From Struthidea cinerea (taxonomy: Eukaryota; Chordata; Aves; Passeriformes; Corcoracidae), in the NCBI GenBank assembly GCA_013397865.1, contig VZTI01000410.1, positions 1,673,445 to 1,737,444 of the forward strand: a stretch of 64,000 nucleotides of DNA. The letters are read 5' to 3'. A model generated the notes under the pieces. The model saw only the letters and a list, made by a program, of their open reading frames with translations, had not been told where the DNA came from and made no database searches. The translations under genes were made by a program, and so were the position numbers. Shown here in pieces: positions 23,261 through 35,035 of this stretch (positions are counted from its first letter, which is position 1; every line of letters begins with the position of its first letter).

Positions 23261-23778
23261 ACATAACTTGCATATTAAATAATAATGAACCAATAAATTA
23301 CAAGAAACTAAACAACCAGAAGAATATGTATGTGGAGTTTGGAGTATTTATAAATGAATAAATCATTCATGATGTATAAACTCTGTATAGCTAAATGCAT
23401 CATTTACTGAACTTCATCACCTTTCACAACATCCCCACCTCTAACTGGCTGGTTTTGGAGCAGCCGTGAATCTCTGCAGAGAGATTGGTGATCAGTGGAT
23501 TACGGAGACTGGCAGGACTCAGACATGGGAGGATCCCTAGCAGGAGGGGCACATCCAAACAGGGCATTTGGGGTTTTAACATCACCGTAAAACCCTGTGG
23601 GGCAGCACGTCCTGGTTCTCCAGGCAGTTGCTGAGAGGGTCAGGTCCAGGGAGCTGTAACTGGTGCCTACAGGGCTGCAGGAGCAGTGCTCTGGGAACTC
23701 AGACAGCTCCCAACCTCCCTGCTCATTCCTCTTCTCACAGCTCAGGCTCCCTGTCAACACCCCAACACATTTCTGCAG
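23261..23778. other. Unique sequence, AT-rich then mixed
   Basis: 23261-23430 is AT-rich with AATAAA-like words. The rest shows nothing recognisable. Confidence 0.5.
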
Positions 23779-23833
23779 AATCTGGGGAATGGGAAGCATC
23801 TTTGAGCACCAGATTCTTATAGAAGTCATCAAG
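23779..23833 (+). other. Candidate 55-base exon with strong splice sites
   Basis: A pyrimidine-containing acceptor (ACACATTTCTGCAG, ending 23778) and a full-consensus donor AAG|GTGAGT (23831-23839) enclose 55 bases. One plus frame is open through the exon (1 + 18 codons), with a hydrophobic end (ILIEVIK). No neighbouring plus-strand exon or protein family is recognised. It could be an exon of a non-coding transcript, a coding microexon or coincidence. Confidence 0.25.
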
Positions 23834-24234
23834 GTGAGTTTAAAAGTCTGATTTTAGGCTTCTCTGCCAAAGTCCCTGAGCTGTGCTGCCCCCAAAGAGG
23901 CCGGGCAGAGGTTGCTGGCAGGCGGGTGTCCCCGCGGCGAGGCTGCCCTTCATCGTGTGCCACGCACTCCTGACACGGTGTCACTGCTCCTTGCCTGGAT
24001 GACCTCCCTTCTAAACAAGGTAATGGCGAATAATGCATAGCAGGTACAAGTTTTTTGACAAAGAGTCATCCCACGGAAATGTTTTTTACTTGTGAGGCAC
24101 CACAAACACTTCCAGCAGCTGCTGGAATTCCTAATGCTGGGGCTGGCGGCAGTAACCCCTGCAACTGCAGAAAAAGCTTTGTTAATACGCCTGGCTTCTC
24201 TTTCCATATCTCGTGTTGACTTGTCAGTGCAGAA
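23834..24234. other. Unique sequence, nothing recognised
   Basis: Mixed composition between the candidate exon and the CpG island. Confidence 0.5.
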
Positions 24235-24490
24235 ATGCGAGCGATTCCTGCCATCCCGCCCAGCTCCGCACACGGACAGTCCGTGCCAGGAGCGGGAGGG
24301 TTTGTTCATCGCTGCTGCTCTGCAGACACCGCTCCTTGGACACCGACGGAAGCCTCCCCACCTGGGGTCCCGTGCCCGACGGCCCCGGTCCCGCCCGGCT
24401 CGCAGGTCGGGGCCCCGGGCCGCCGAGCGGGGTGCGCCCAGCCCGGTGGCGTTAATCGCGCAGGAGCGCGGTGGCCGGAGCGATGTGCTT
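24235..24490. promoter_or_regulatory. Short CpG island
   Basis: By eye there are about 32 CpG dinucleotides in about 255 bases, far above surrounding DNA, with high GC. It is followed at once by AT-rich enhancer-like DNA. It could mark a promoter or a developmental enhancer/silencer. No exon start is recognised next to it. Confidence 0.7.
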
Positions 24491-24670
24491 GGCGCCTGCA
24501 CCTGTCACACGGTAATTAATGGGTGGGGGATTGCTTCTGACAGGAATTCAATGGCCTGGAACAGACTTTGTGCCAGTCTTTTGTGCCTCAGGCAAAGTGC
24601 TTACTAAGTAATTTTATGGATACCAAGCTCAAACATTTCACAATTAGCACTTTGTTTGTATTAGTTGGTG
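24491..24670. promoter_or_regulatory. Enhancer-like element beside CpG island
   Basis: An E-box CACCTG at 24499-24504 overlaps a TGTCA core (TGIF/MEIS type) at 24503-24507, and TAATTA follows at 24513-24518. The following sequence is AT-rich, repeat-free and rich in TAAT and TTAG words. Confidence 0.42.
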
Positions 24671-25678
24671 AGAGGGACGGCCTTCCTGCTGCCCTGCCCT
24701 CATGGCTGACAAGCTGCAGCCCCAGAAGGGCCATCTTCCCCCAAAAACGGTGCTCCGGGGCATTAACCTGAGCAGCAGAAATTGCTGCAGATACAGGAGG
24801 GTGGCAAACAGCCCCGAGGCAGGGAGGAGCCCGAGGATGCTGTGGAGCCGTGCTGCTCCTAAAAACCACCCGCAGAGGCCTCGGGGCAGCAGAGTGGGCA
24901 ACAGGCAGCTTCCCACTTTGGGTCTGCAGATGTTTTCCATGAGCCCAGGTGGAATTGCACCCCATCCTGCCAGCAGCCAGACACGGTGCCCACCCCACTG
25001 CGGGGGTGGCATTGCGTGGAGACCGTCCCCAGCCCCCAGGAGCAGAACTGTCCACCCTGCTGGCCCTGCTGCAGCCACCCCCCCAGCCGGTCCTGCTGAC
25101 CCCTGGGAATGACTGGCAAGCGCAGGGTGTATTCAGCTGAGAGACATCTTACTGTAAACAGAATATTGTTTTATATGAAACCATTAAAAAGGTCCCTGAG
25201 GGCAGCCCTAAGTATATATTTTATTTTACTCTGAATCCCTGTTTTGACTTGACTTTACAACAAAAACGTGTTTTCCGTATTTAAGCAGATGCAGTAAAGG
25301 AAAGGTCGTGACTGGTGCTGACATGGAAATCTCATTTGGCTCATGGGTCCCCTTAGGGCCTTTATGCTGTGTGGTACTTCAAACATATTTCAAAGTACAA
25401 CACTAAATGTCACTCTTTAATAGACAGAGGCATTCCAAGTGTTTCTTGAATTTCCTTGGAAAGTGCTTCCCCGAAGCCAAAGCCTCAGCACCAGTTTGGT
25501 TCCCGCCCAGCACAGCAGGGACAGCTCCATCGCAGCCGAGGAGTGGCACCGATGGACGGTGGCACTGGGAGGGCCTGGGGGGATGGAGCCTGGCAGCTGC
25601 TCATTGCAATAGCCAAGAATCAGGAAGAACTGCAGGAAAGAAAAAAGAAAATAACCCAAATCCCTTTGATACATATAC
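24671..25678. other. GC-rich then AT-rich unique DNA
   Basis: 24671-25130 is GC-rich and 25141-25420 is AT-rich. A very strong minus-strand acceptor, with a long pyrimidine tract ending in CTGCAG, occupies 25631-25656. It lies only about 48 bases past the donor of the neighbouring candidate exon, too close for a normal intron. It may instead start a different exon or be chance. Confidence 0.45.
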
Positions 25679-25845
25679 CATATTTTGAATTAATTTCCGT
25701 TTTTCCCTTTCCTCATCCAATTCTTCACACTCACTCAGCGGCTCTTTTGGGATCTGAAAGTTATTTTGACTTTTTCTTTTAAGTGTTTCACATCTTACGC
25801 AATCTTCACAAGTCACTACAGCCCAATCCCCGCTTCTGAAGACTC
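25679..25845 (-). CDS. Candidate internal coding exon, Cys-pair and charged segment, unidentified
   Basis: On the minus strand an acceptor CTGCTTTCAG (plus 25846-25855) starts a 167-base exon of 2 bases plus 55 codons. It ends at ATG|GTATAT (plus 25678 downward) in phase 0. The peptide has a CxxCxxC cluster (TCEDCVRCETLKR) and then a highly charged, helix-prone stretch (CEELDEEREKRKL). The frame is open from a stop near 25880 down to 25601, so read-through past the donor would add about 25 residues before a stop. Phase-0 exit matches the entry phase of the exon at 2377-2500. No family is recognised. Weaknesses are the non-ideal donor, the strong acceptor 48 bases downstream and the lack of comparison. 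Confidence 0.33.
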
Positions 25846-26728
25846 CTGAAAGCAGTTGGATCTTTTCCTGCTGCCGGGATCAGGCTGTAGCGAGGATGAG
25901 TAGCCAGCCAGATGGCCTGGAAATTTATTTAGCTAATTCCTTCAACAAATAAGGAATTTACTGATGAGTCAGAGGGATTGACATTGGTCAGGAGGACCTG
26001 AACTTACTGAATAATTTCTGCTTTAAAATGTAGCTAAAGCACTGAAAAAGTTTAATTTCCTTTTGATGGTTAAGTTGGACTTAGTTTGGAAATGGACATT
26101 TTCATTTGCAGTTTATTCTACACAAGGGAGAGACAAACACTCTACGGATCCTCAGAGACCCAGTGGCTCCTGCTTAGCCAGGCTGATCCCAAAGCAAGGG
26201 TCTGTTTCCCGTTTTTCCTTATTTCCAGTCTGGGCAAGGAAAACCAGGAGAAACCCGGTGGCTCCAGCTTTGACTCAAGTCAAGAGCCATCAGCTCCAGC
26301 ACCTCTGCCAACAGTCTGGAGGGGGGAATCAGCAGCTTCTTGCTGGGGCTCTCCACAGGGCCAGGATTTACAGTCATTTTATGCCATGTGTACTGTATGC
26401 AAGCTTATTTTTCTCTTAGCTGCTATAAAAATTAAAGATTCAGCTATGTACTGCACAAGGTACTTCCAGTTTTACATAGTAGCATTTCTCTCCTATGATC
26501 AGGGCATAAATCCAGCTTTTTCATCATGTCTGCAAATTACTCCATATTAACAGGGCAGCTGCAGGTCACCTCAGCAAGGTCAGATAAACCTGTGTAGCTT
26601 CTGGCTGGGCTGCTAACATTGAATTTCTCACACACTTTGGGACAACTTTGTGTCTGTTCTCACTACCAAACACAGCTCTTGGAAAGGGCTCTTCTAACAG
26701 CAATTTCTTACTGCTGAATATTTACCAA
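25846..26728. other. Unique sequence; possible 34-base exon at 26008-26041 (minus)
   Basis: A strong minus-strand donor (TTCA|GTAAGTT, plus 26001-26011) and an acceptor (CTTTTTCAG, plus 26042-26050) enclose 34 bases. Its phase would join to the exon at 25845. So short an exon with no recognisable peptide is weak evidence. The rest (26050-26728) shows nothing recognisable. Confidence 0.3.
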
Positions 26729-26897
26729 AGGCTGCTCAGGGCAGTGGTGGAGTCACTGTCCCAGGAATGATTTAAAAAACATGTAGATGTGGCACTTGGG
26801 GACATGGGTTAGTGGTGGCCTTGGCAGAGCTGGGTTAGTGGTTGGACTTGATCCTCTCAGAGGGCTTTTCCAACCTAAACAATTCTGTGATTCTGTG
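26729..26897 (+). mobile_element. CR1 LINE, 5'-truncated 3' end
   Basis: The fragment matches the 3' tail of avian CR1, with 'gtggtggagtcactgtcc', 'tgtagatgtggcacttgggg', 'gttggacttgatcctctcag' and 'ttttccaacctaaacaattc'. It ends in two copies of the CR1 octamer ATTCTGTG (26882-26897). Plus orientation, severely 5' truncated and non-coding. Confidence 0.93.
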
Positions 26898-27540
26898 CTT
26901 ATCCTGTCTGTCCTCACAAATCTAATTTACTGTCATCATTGTGAAAAATAAAATTTTGTAGTGTAAATGGAAGCAAATATTTGATGTCACATGGAGCTTT
27001 CTTTGCATTAATTAGCAATTTACTGAATAAATATTGCTGTGCAAACCAGCAATCAGTATCTTATAATTAAAAGCTTGTTCATGTTTATCTGCAATCTTTC
27101 CCCAAAGATAAAACCCTGTGAAAACCACAGGCTACAGATGTTTCCAAAATGGGAAAAGTGTCCATGTGAAGAAACTCACTGAAGTCAAAGTGCTGTATCT
27201 GTGTGAAGCACCAGAGCCACCCGGCTGAGCTGACGCCCGTGGTTTGCACGAGGTTTGCTGCGGGCGCTGCTGCGGGCACGGCCGGGGCTCGGCGGGTTCA
27301 TCACTCCCCTGCCCCGAGCAGGGCCAGCCTGCCGGGGAGGACGCGGCTCTGGGGTTGGTCCCTGTTGAAAGGGAAGGTTGCTCCAGCCCAGTGCTTGTGC
27401 AGTTAGAGACACACCTGCCCTAAAACTGTTGCGTGTTATTTCCAACGCGGGATCTCCATCCCTGCGCTGTTCTCCACAGCTCGCTGTTTCCTCGCCACTT
27501 TCCTTCTGGGTACTCACGTTCTGCCAGTCAGTATTCTGCA
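26898..27540. other. AT-rich then GC-rich unique DNA
   Basis: 26898-27180 is AT-rich and 27200-27420 is GC-rich with moderate CpG. No gene recognised. Confidence 0.5.
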
Positions 27541-28140
27541 GAGTCAAACCATAAAATCCTCACGTTCTGCAGAAGTCATACATCAATAAAAATAAACGCT
27601 TGAGTCCAGACCTGTTTGTGTCTGAACCAGTGCCTGTTGCCAAAGCCCACAAAGATCTTTAGCCTCTAGATTTCCCATGGTCAAACAAAATAAGGTCTGA
27701 GTGGCATTAAATATCACTTTTGCATTACACACATTTTTCTCTCACATAGAGTGTCATAAGTGGATAAAGAACCTGGTATTGTGGGTACCTAAAGCCCAAC
27801 ACAGCTTCTGCTACGGGACCTTCAGGGATAAGGGGCCAGTGTGCTGTTAAAGATTAAAACCCAGCCGTCTGCTTTTATGCTTGAGAGTCCTTCGCGACTC
27901 CCCGGTGACATCACATTCATCTCACTGTATTTGAAAAATGCATTTAAATGTCAAAACTAAAGTACCCAAACAAGGGCTCCTTAGCACACTAACTGTTAAC
28001 ACATTGCTGAGCCAAACGCCTTCCCCAAGACATATGGGGCCGACTCTATCCATAAAATATACCACAAGTAACACACAAAGTCCCAGAGGAAATAAATACT
28101 CTCAGCTCTAGTCTGACCTGGTTTTTCCTCCCAAAACACA
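27541..28140. promoter_or_regulatory. Possible conserved non-coding block
   Basis: AT-rich and repeat-free, with CpGs at 27895-27905 (CTTCGCGACTCCCCGG), TGCATTTAAATG-type palindromic words near 27938 and several TAA-rich cores. No persistent coding frame. This call is weaker than for the blocks at 17-20 kb. Confidence 0.3.
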
Positions 28141-29690
28141 CTTGAAGACATGTTTCACTGCAGGAGTGGACATCAATTTCAAATACCTTCCTACAGCACT
28201 GCACCTCCTCATGGCTGAGGAGATGCCTCAGGCCACGGCCCTCGGGCTGCGTCCAGAGGGAGGGGCCATGGGGATGGGGCTCCTGCCAAGGCCACTCACT
28301 GGGTATGCTTCACCCCAATTGAAATAAAACTGTTCAGACCAATGAACTCAGTAATTTACTTCAGACAGACCTAATCAGCGCAAGGTAAAAGAGAGGCAAC
28401 TTTGCAAAATGTAAATGAACCCGACGCCAGAGACACAAGTAATGGGAATTCAATGGCAGCTGGTGCCAGAGTAGCAGAACCATGAGCTGTCCCTGATTCC
28501 AGCTGCTTGGAATACAGAAAAGGTGGCAGAGGAATAAGCTCCTTCCTCCTGCCCTGCAAAACTGTGCAGGGCAGCAGGATGCTCAGCCTGGGAGCGAGAA
28601 GCAGCTCTGCCCTGCCCTGGGGCTCAGTGATGCTCCAAACACCCCAGAACACGGGGGTAACCAACCTGCTGGGATTTCCCTCCTCCCTGTACGAGTCCCA
28701 GTGCCTTTGAAAGTGCAGAAGGAAACTGACCAAGGCCATCTGAACCCCAGACAAACTGCCCACAGCCGGTGGCTATGGGACAGCCAGGATCAGTGGGAAG
28801 GGCAGAAGCAGGAGGACCCCATGGGCCCAGACAATCAAGCTCGGCCCCATGTGCTGTGAGCCCCGTTTTCCTGCTGGAGCAGAGCCAGCCCCAGGGTTGG
28901 GGGGCTGCAGGGAGCAGCCGTGGGAAGGAACAAAATGCCCGTCTGCTCAGGGAAGCCCAGTTTTCCTTGGGCAATGTGGGAATGGAGCCAGGGCACGCAG
29001 TGCTCATATCACAGTGCTGGCACCACTGAGGGAGCAGCAGCTTTTTCAGAGAAGAGCAGTTAGGTCTTCATAATGGACTGCAACTTTCTAGAATAATTTA
29101 ATTTTTTCCTACTGTTACGATGCCAGAATTTCAATCAGACAAAACTGTATAATGGATTTCTTTTGCTGGGCATGTTACATAAATTGCATATTCAAGTACT
29201 ATAAAATATTTGTAACAGACAGGTACTTTTCTAAATTGGGTCTGACAGTAAGCAATAGTGACTGGAATATTTATGTGATGGCACCTATGCAACGAGTCAA
29301 AATGCAGGGTGTGGGACTAGGAACATGGCAGCAGGGATCCCACACAGGGTTTCCAGCTTTTCTGCCCTGCTGCACCGAGCTCCCCAGCCAGCTGAGTCCG
29401 TGCTCGGTGCCATCGGGGAGCAGTGGCAGAGTCCCTCATGCAGAGAGCCCTACAGCAGAGATTTGGACAGATTCTCCCTCCCTCCCTCCTCCCAAGTCTT
29501 TTACTGCTGAGGAAGCACAGAAGGCTGGACCCTGCGAGGGAGAGGGACCAGGCTGCCCTGCCCAAGGGCTGCTCGTGGGTGCAAGAGGGGCTCTGGAAGG
29601 ATGCTCCTTGTCCAGGGCAGCTGCCCCCAGCTCTTGCCCAAGTCTTGCTCTGTCGCCAGAGCCTCCCCAAGACTGGGCACTCATTTTGGT
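28141..29690. other. Mixed unique DNA
   Basis: GC-rich at 28190-29040 and 29300-29690, with an AT-rich patch at 29070-29300. No gene, repeat or RNA is recognised. Confidence 0.5.
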
Positions 29691-29935
29691 AACGTTTCCT
29701 TGACAATCACAGTTGGCAGGACCATATTTGCTATTTACAATTAAAATATTGTATTGATACAAATAGGCTTTGGCAGGCGCTTCAAGAGGTTTTTAATTGA
29801 ATGATTATTGTATTAAATAACTGTTTTTAATGGAGCATGAACTTGCTTAAATGATGACTGTAGAGCTACTGAAGGTCCAGCAAATTTCCCAGGTACTTCC
29901 AGCTTTTCACAAATAAATATGTCTTGCCAGCAAAA
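29691..29935. promoter_or_regulatory. Candidate conserved non-coding block
   Basis: AT-rich, repeat-free, with multiple ATTA/TAAT cores (for example TTTTTAATTGAATGATTATTG near 29790-29810) and ACAATTAAAATATTG at 29738-29752. Confidence 0.38.
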
Positions 29936-31250
29936 GAATTTCCTGGCTGATCACGGAGGGTGGCAAGGCAGAAGCTGCCAGTGCTGGGCTGAGCTCTGGA
30001 GCTGTGGCTGGCAGTTTCTCGGGCTGTGCCAGGCAGCCCAGCACGGTAATGCCCACGGTACACGTGCTGCTCTTGGAGTGCAAGGGCTGGGTGGGCAGGA
30101 GGATGCAGGGGAAGGAGGGCTGGGCTGTGTTAACCCTGATCACAGGTCAGCTGCAGCACCAGCACCCCGAACCACCCACCCTGAACACACCCTGACCCCC
30201 CGCCTTGCGGGGGTTTGGCTCCTGCCAGGACATTTCTAGTCGTTCCAGGCTGTCATTAGAAACCTCTGTGGCACAGACACCTCTGTCTGCCTCCCCTCAA
30301 CAATAGCTCACGTCAGTTTGCATTACGCACGAATAGCAGAAGCAAACATGAAGATGAACCCTCTGAAAAAGGCTTGCACAGCTCTTCAGCACGGGCAGGA
30401 TTAATAGCAAATAATAATTACCATACCAAGAGATAATATTTCAGCCTCACCTCTCAGCTCCTGGGCAAGTGGGACCAATCCAGACTGGGGGAAGCAGCAG
30501 TCCTGGTGCATCCTAGCATGAACCCCCCTCCCCAAACCCCATTTATTAAATCATAATAGTTCTGGATTTCATGCTTTATCAGATCAGAAAAACAGCACCA
30601 AGCCAGCAAACCCCAGCCTTGCGCAGTGCTCAGCACCCCTTTAACCTTCTGCTCCCACTCACAGCAGCATCATTGCTGCCTCAAGGCAAAATGCTCCCTG
30701 GCCCTGGGGTCACCACCGAGGTGGCCACCACCAGCCACTTTTGCGTGCCAGGGAGGCTTCCAGCTGCTGCAGCCACATGACAGCAATGGGCACTATTAGT
30801 TTATTGCCTCCATTAAGGCTTCAATAACTTAACAACAGATCAATAAACCATTATTACCCTCCAGCCTTGAAAACCCAGTCACCCCAAACCCACCCAGCTC
30901 TGACAAGCTCACAGTTTCTCATCACGAGGAGCCAAGACAGCTTGTTTACAGAGTCTGGCTGCCCAAACACTCCTTCCTGGAGGAAGGGGCTCCCCCCCAC
31001 TTCTCCCAAAAGGAGATCAGGTCTCCCAAGACGGCAGGGGCTGGGGGCAGGTGAAGGTGTTCCCGACATGCCCTCCACGGGGGATGAGTGCCAAGGATGC
31101 ACTGAGGGCTTCCCTCTGCAGAGCCCCGTGCCCACAGGACGCCCCTTCCATCGGGGCACCAGGGCTCCCCCACCACTGCCCAGGTCATGGCAGTGTCCCC
31201 CCAGACCACACGCCCCACTTCGGCCACGAGAGCCCAACAGCCTCCCCTGA
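29936..31250. other. GC-rich linkers around short AT-rich islands
   Basis: Islands at 30290-30440 (CATTACGCACGAATAGC, TTAATAGC words) and 30780-30860 resemble conserved non-coding DNA but are short. The remainder is GC-rich unique sequence without genes. Confidence 0.45.
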
Positions 31251-31970
31251 TCACCGTAACGTAAAAATCAATACTGCTACTTCAGCTCTGAAACACCTGT
31301 ATGGCTCTCACTGTAAGGGAGAATTTGCAATTTGAAGTGCTAATGATTTACTTTGCTAAAAAATTAATTCAGCAGTTTTCTATAAATTATATGCAGCTCA
31401 ATAATAAAAAATATTTCTACATTTGGAAGCTTTCCATTACTGGTCCTGCTCCTCTACACAATAAAATCGCTTTTCAGAAACAGAACTATCTGAAAGTATT
31501 TTCTAAGGAGTGATATTGAATTGATACATTAGAGGAGAAAGTTGGGCTCCTTTTGTAAGAATCATACATTTCACAATAGTCTGAACAAAGAAAGTTGTCT
31601 CTGAATGCCATAATTTAGTCCTGAAAAAGTGACAAACAAATAACTCCAACTAAACTAGAGAAAGAAAAGTGGTGACTTTTAATTATATAATCTTTTTTGA
31701 TGAATTTATTTCTGACAGTTTTATAGGCTGACAAGAGAAAGTGTTTTATATGCAAAAAACATTATTCACTCTCAGCTGTTAAAGCATAAAAATTGTCAAA
31801 TGATTTTAATACAGTTTTAAGTTTAATGTTTATTGTCAGAAAAAAAGTCCACAGCAATTACTGAGTCACATGGCCCTTAATTCTTTGTTTCTGACAGCAA
31901 AAACAATAAAATATGGTTTTGCCCAAACCTTTTACTGTACAGATTTATGAGGTTTAAAAGACAACTGTTT
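31251..31970. promoter_or_regulatory. Long AT-rich repeat-free block, possibly regulatory
   Basis: About 720 bases with very low CpG and many TAATTA/TTAATT-type words (for example AAAAAATTAATTCAG near 31359). No open frame of note. This may be a conserved block or simply AT-rich neutral DNA. Confidence 0.32.
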
Positions 31971-32640
31971 CTCTCAGTTCTTTGCTTTTAAGGAACCAAA
32001 CTTCCAGGCATTTTCCAGTGTGAGGGATCCCACTAACCCTGAGCAGGTTCTTGCAGAGGGGGTTACACCTGCCTGTGCACACACCTGGGGCTCCTGTACA
32101 GCCAAGTGCCTGCCCCTCCATCGATGCTGGCCTTTGGGAAGTCCCTTGGAGAAAGCAAAGCTGCTGCAAGGAGCCCCACTTATTTTCCCCAAACCTCTGT
32201 CCTTCAATAGAATAAGGAAATTTAACTCTGCCCCCAATCCATTGAAAATTCCAATATTTTTCAAGGGGATGGAGGACAACGTTAAAATCTAGCATCACTC
32301 CTTTGCCAGGGGTGAGATGCTCCGGCACTGAACGGGCTTTGAGGTGCTCTCTGCAGCTCACCGCCTCCAGACCCGGAATGCAGAGGAGGGGCAGAAATGG
32401 GCAGTCATCTGTGGGTCTTTAGCAGCAGCTCCATTTTTCGTCACCGTGAGCATTGTCAGTCACGTCAATGTGTCACACCCCTGGCGTGCAGCCAGAGGCG
32501 CTGGAGAGGGCAGACCCTGTGGCCAAGGTGCCGCCAGGTGCTTTCCCACATCCCACAGTCCCTGAGGCTCTGGCATCCTGCCTGCAGGAAAGCTGGTGCC
32601 CAAAAGGGCACGTCATGGCCTGAGAGGGCTGGGAAATGCT
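31971..32640. other. Unique sequence, nothing recognised
   Basis: Mixed composition. Frames on both strands are short and without motifs. Confidence 0.5.
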
Positions 32641-33320
32641 ACATAACTGATGATTTTTAATATCAGAATAATGAAACCAAGCCGAGAAATATTAATCTTT
32701 TTAAAAATGTAAAGAACCAGGGCTCTGTTTCCATGGCAAACCACATCCTGCACATTATCTATCACCTGGGGATTACGGTGGCATGGTAAATTGAGGGGTA
32801 AATACAGGCGAGAGGCACTGCTCTGCTCTCGGCAGATACAAGCCGTGCTGCCAGTATAAAAGCATAATGGCATTTGCTAGATCAGCCTCCTCAAAGCAGC
32901 CACGTTTCCATGCCTTTTCCTGCATTTTCCACGCAGGTTTCCCCTGCCCGTTGGCTGTGCCTCCAGCCCCAAGGCACCCCAAATCCCCTGGTCAGCTCCA
33001 GACCCAGCGTCCCCCAGCAGCAAGCAGGCTGGTCCACCACAGGGACTGGTTTGTGTCAGCAGCAAAGGTTGTTTATATCAGTTTTTCATGTCCTCATACT
33101 CTCCCTATCCAAGCAGAAAGCAAAAATCCTACCCAAACCCCTCCCAACTTCCAGGAGTTTGCAAACCCCTGCTATAAATAGACCTCTAATAGGAGGCTGT
33201 AATAGGATACAATTTATTTCCAGATCTGATGGGCTGACCTTCATCATCACTCGAGGCTCTACTTGTCATGAATTATGGGCAATTCACTCACTAGTGGAAA
33301 TAAATTGTATTACCAGCGCT
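32641..33320. promoter_or_regulatory. Two short enhancer-like islands
   Basis: 32641-32880 (AT-rich, with 'GCATAATGGCATTTGC' at its end) and 33160-33320 (TAATAGGAGG words, 'CATGAATTATGGGCAATTCA' at 33269-33288) are repeat-free with homeodomain cores. They flank GC-richer sequence at 32900-33150. Confidence 0.33.
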
Positions 33321-35035
33321 CGGTATCATGTCCTCCGCACACAGCACACGGGGGTGCGGCTCCTCCCCGGCTGCTGGGACCAGCCTCCCCCAGAGCCCCT
33401 CTCTGGGGAGCCCCTGGCTCACGGGGCTGGGGGTCATTTTGGGAGCTGCTGTGCAAGGGTCCTGAGCGGGGGCTGCTGTCCACGCTGTCCATGTCACCAG
33501 GCAGGGACAAGCCTGAGCATGGCTGCCCTGCACGGTCACCATCCACCCCACGTGCTCTTCCTCACTTCTTCCATCTCCAGCACGGATCCGTTGTTCAGAG
33601 GGAAATGTAGGGCATGGTGGGGACTCGGTGGAGCAAGCTGGGCCCTTCTCCTGCTGGCTCTGGTGCTCATGCTGATCAGAGGAGCACGACTGCCACCAGA
33701 GCAGCAGCAGCTGCAGGCTCCTGCCCTGCTCACCCCAGCTCTGGGCCCCCCCACAGGTAATGAGATCAGGAATCATGAGAAAAGGGGTCACAGCATTAAT
33801 CAAGTGTGGTTAAGATCAATGTAAGCAAAAGCAGTAAATACCAAATAGAGCCATGTAAGTGTTACAGGCTGGGGATCCGCTGCCACTGGGGAGCACAGCC
33901 CCTGTGCCAGCCCGTCCCTCCCAGCCACCCCCTCGCACTCCAGCATCTGTTCATTCTGCCGGACCCTGGGCGCTCTGAGCTGCCCAGTGCCCCGGGCCGT
34001 GCCCCAGGGCGAGGAGTGCCCTGGAGGTGGGAGCTGCCCCCAGCCTGTGCCGAGTTACAGCCCAGGCCTGTGTTGGTGCTTGCCCACACGTGCACAATAA
34101 AGGGTTCCTTGAGCTGGGCACTGATGAGCTCCTGCACAGCTCACATCAGAGGTGAGCTCATGGTTAGTGTGACACAAGGAACACATCAGGCAGGAATTCA
34201 CTATTTCGTAGTGGAAAATGTGTACCTGGAATTCTCCTTGAAACACATAAAAAGCAGCTCAGACTTGCTGAAAACAGCAACCCCACTCTCCCCACTCCCT
34301 TTTTCTCCAGCACATCCTCATCCCTGCCTACATCACAAAAACACACTAAAGGCAACAGTCTGTATCAGAGTTTATCAAAAATTCATCAAAGCCCAGTCCA
34401 ACAAGTGGTCAGACACAAGATAAATTATAATCCATGGCGTTAAAGAAGAAGCCATCCATTAGCACACAGGGCCTTGTGGCCCTGACCGGGATGTGGACTC
34501 ACAGCAGAGCTCCCTCCCCACGGCAGCTCAGGCTCCTCTACGTGCACATTTCTGCCAGTCTGCTGGGAACTGGGACCCCAAGAAGGTCAGCAGTCTGCAG
34601 CCACCCCAGCTTGCCAGGGAAAAGCCACGTGCCAGAAGCATCTTCTGCTTCTCCAGACACAGACACACAAAGTCTTTGTAGTCAGTGGTTTGGAGCCCCA
34701 TACCCAAGTCAGGAGGGACATCAGGGCTCCTCTGCCCCACAAGCCAGACCAGCTTCTACTCAGATGACTGATCTGCTCCAGCTACTAAAGCCGAGGCAGT
34801 AAATCAAGAATTAGCCTACACAAAGGCTGAAAGGGAAAGGATTTATTAAAAGTCAAGCAGCAGGAGATCGTAAGCTTTGTTCTACAGTTTGGTCTCCACA
34901 CACTGCAAGGAGGAGCAGGACTTTGGAGGGTTCAGAGACTGAACTCTGTCCTTGTAGATATAAGAAAATCGTTTTTTCTTCCTTAAATTGAGGAAGTTTT
35001 ATTAGTTTTGAAAGTTGCTCCAAACATGCAAACTG
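33321..35035. other. Unique, mostly GC-rich sequence
   Basis: No gene or repeat is recognised. A plus donor-like CCACAG|GTAATGAG at 33751-33764 has no supported exon upstream. Confidence 0.5.

Noticed and set aside
32874..33824. 316-codon plus frame
   Set aside because: Crosses enhancer-like AT-rich and GC-rich DNA alike, with no motifs and overlapping frames on the other strand.
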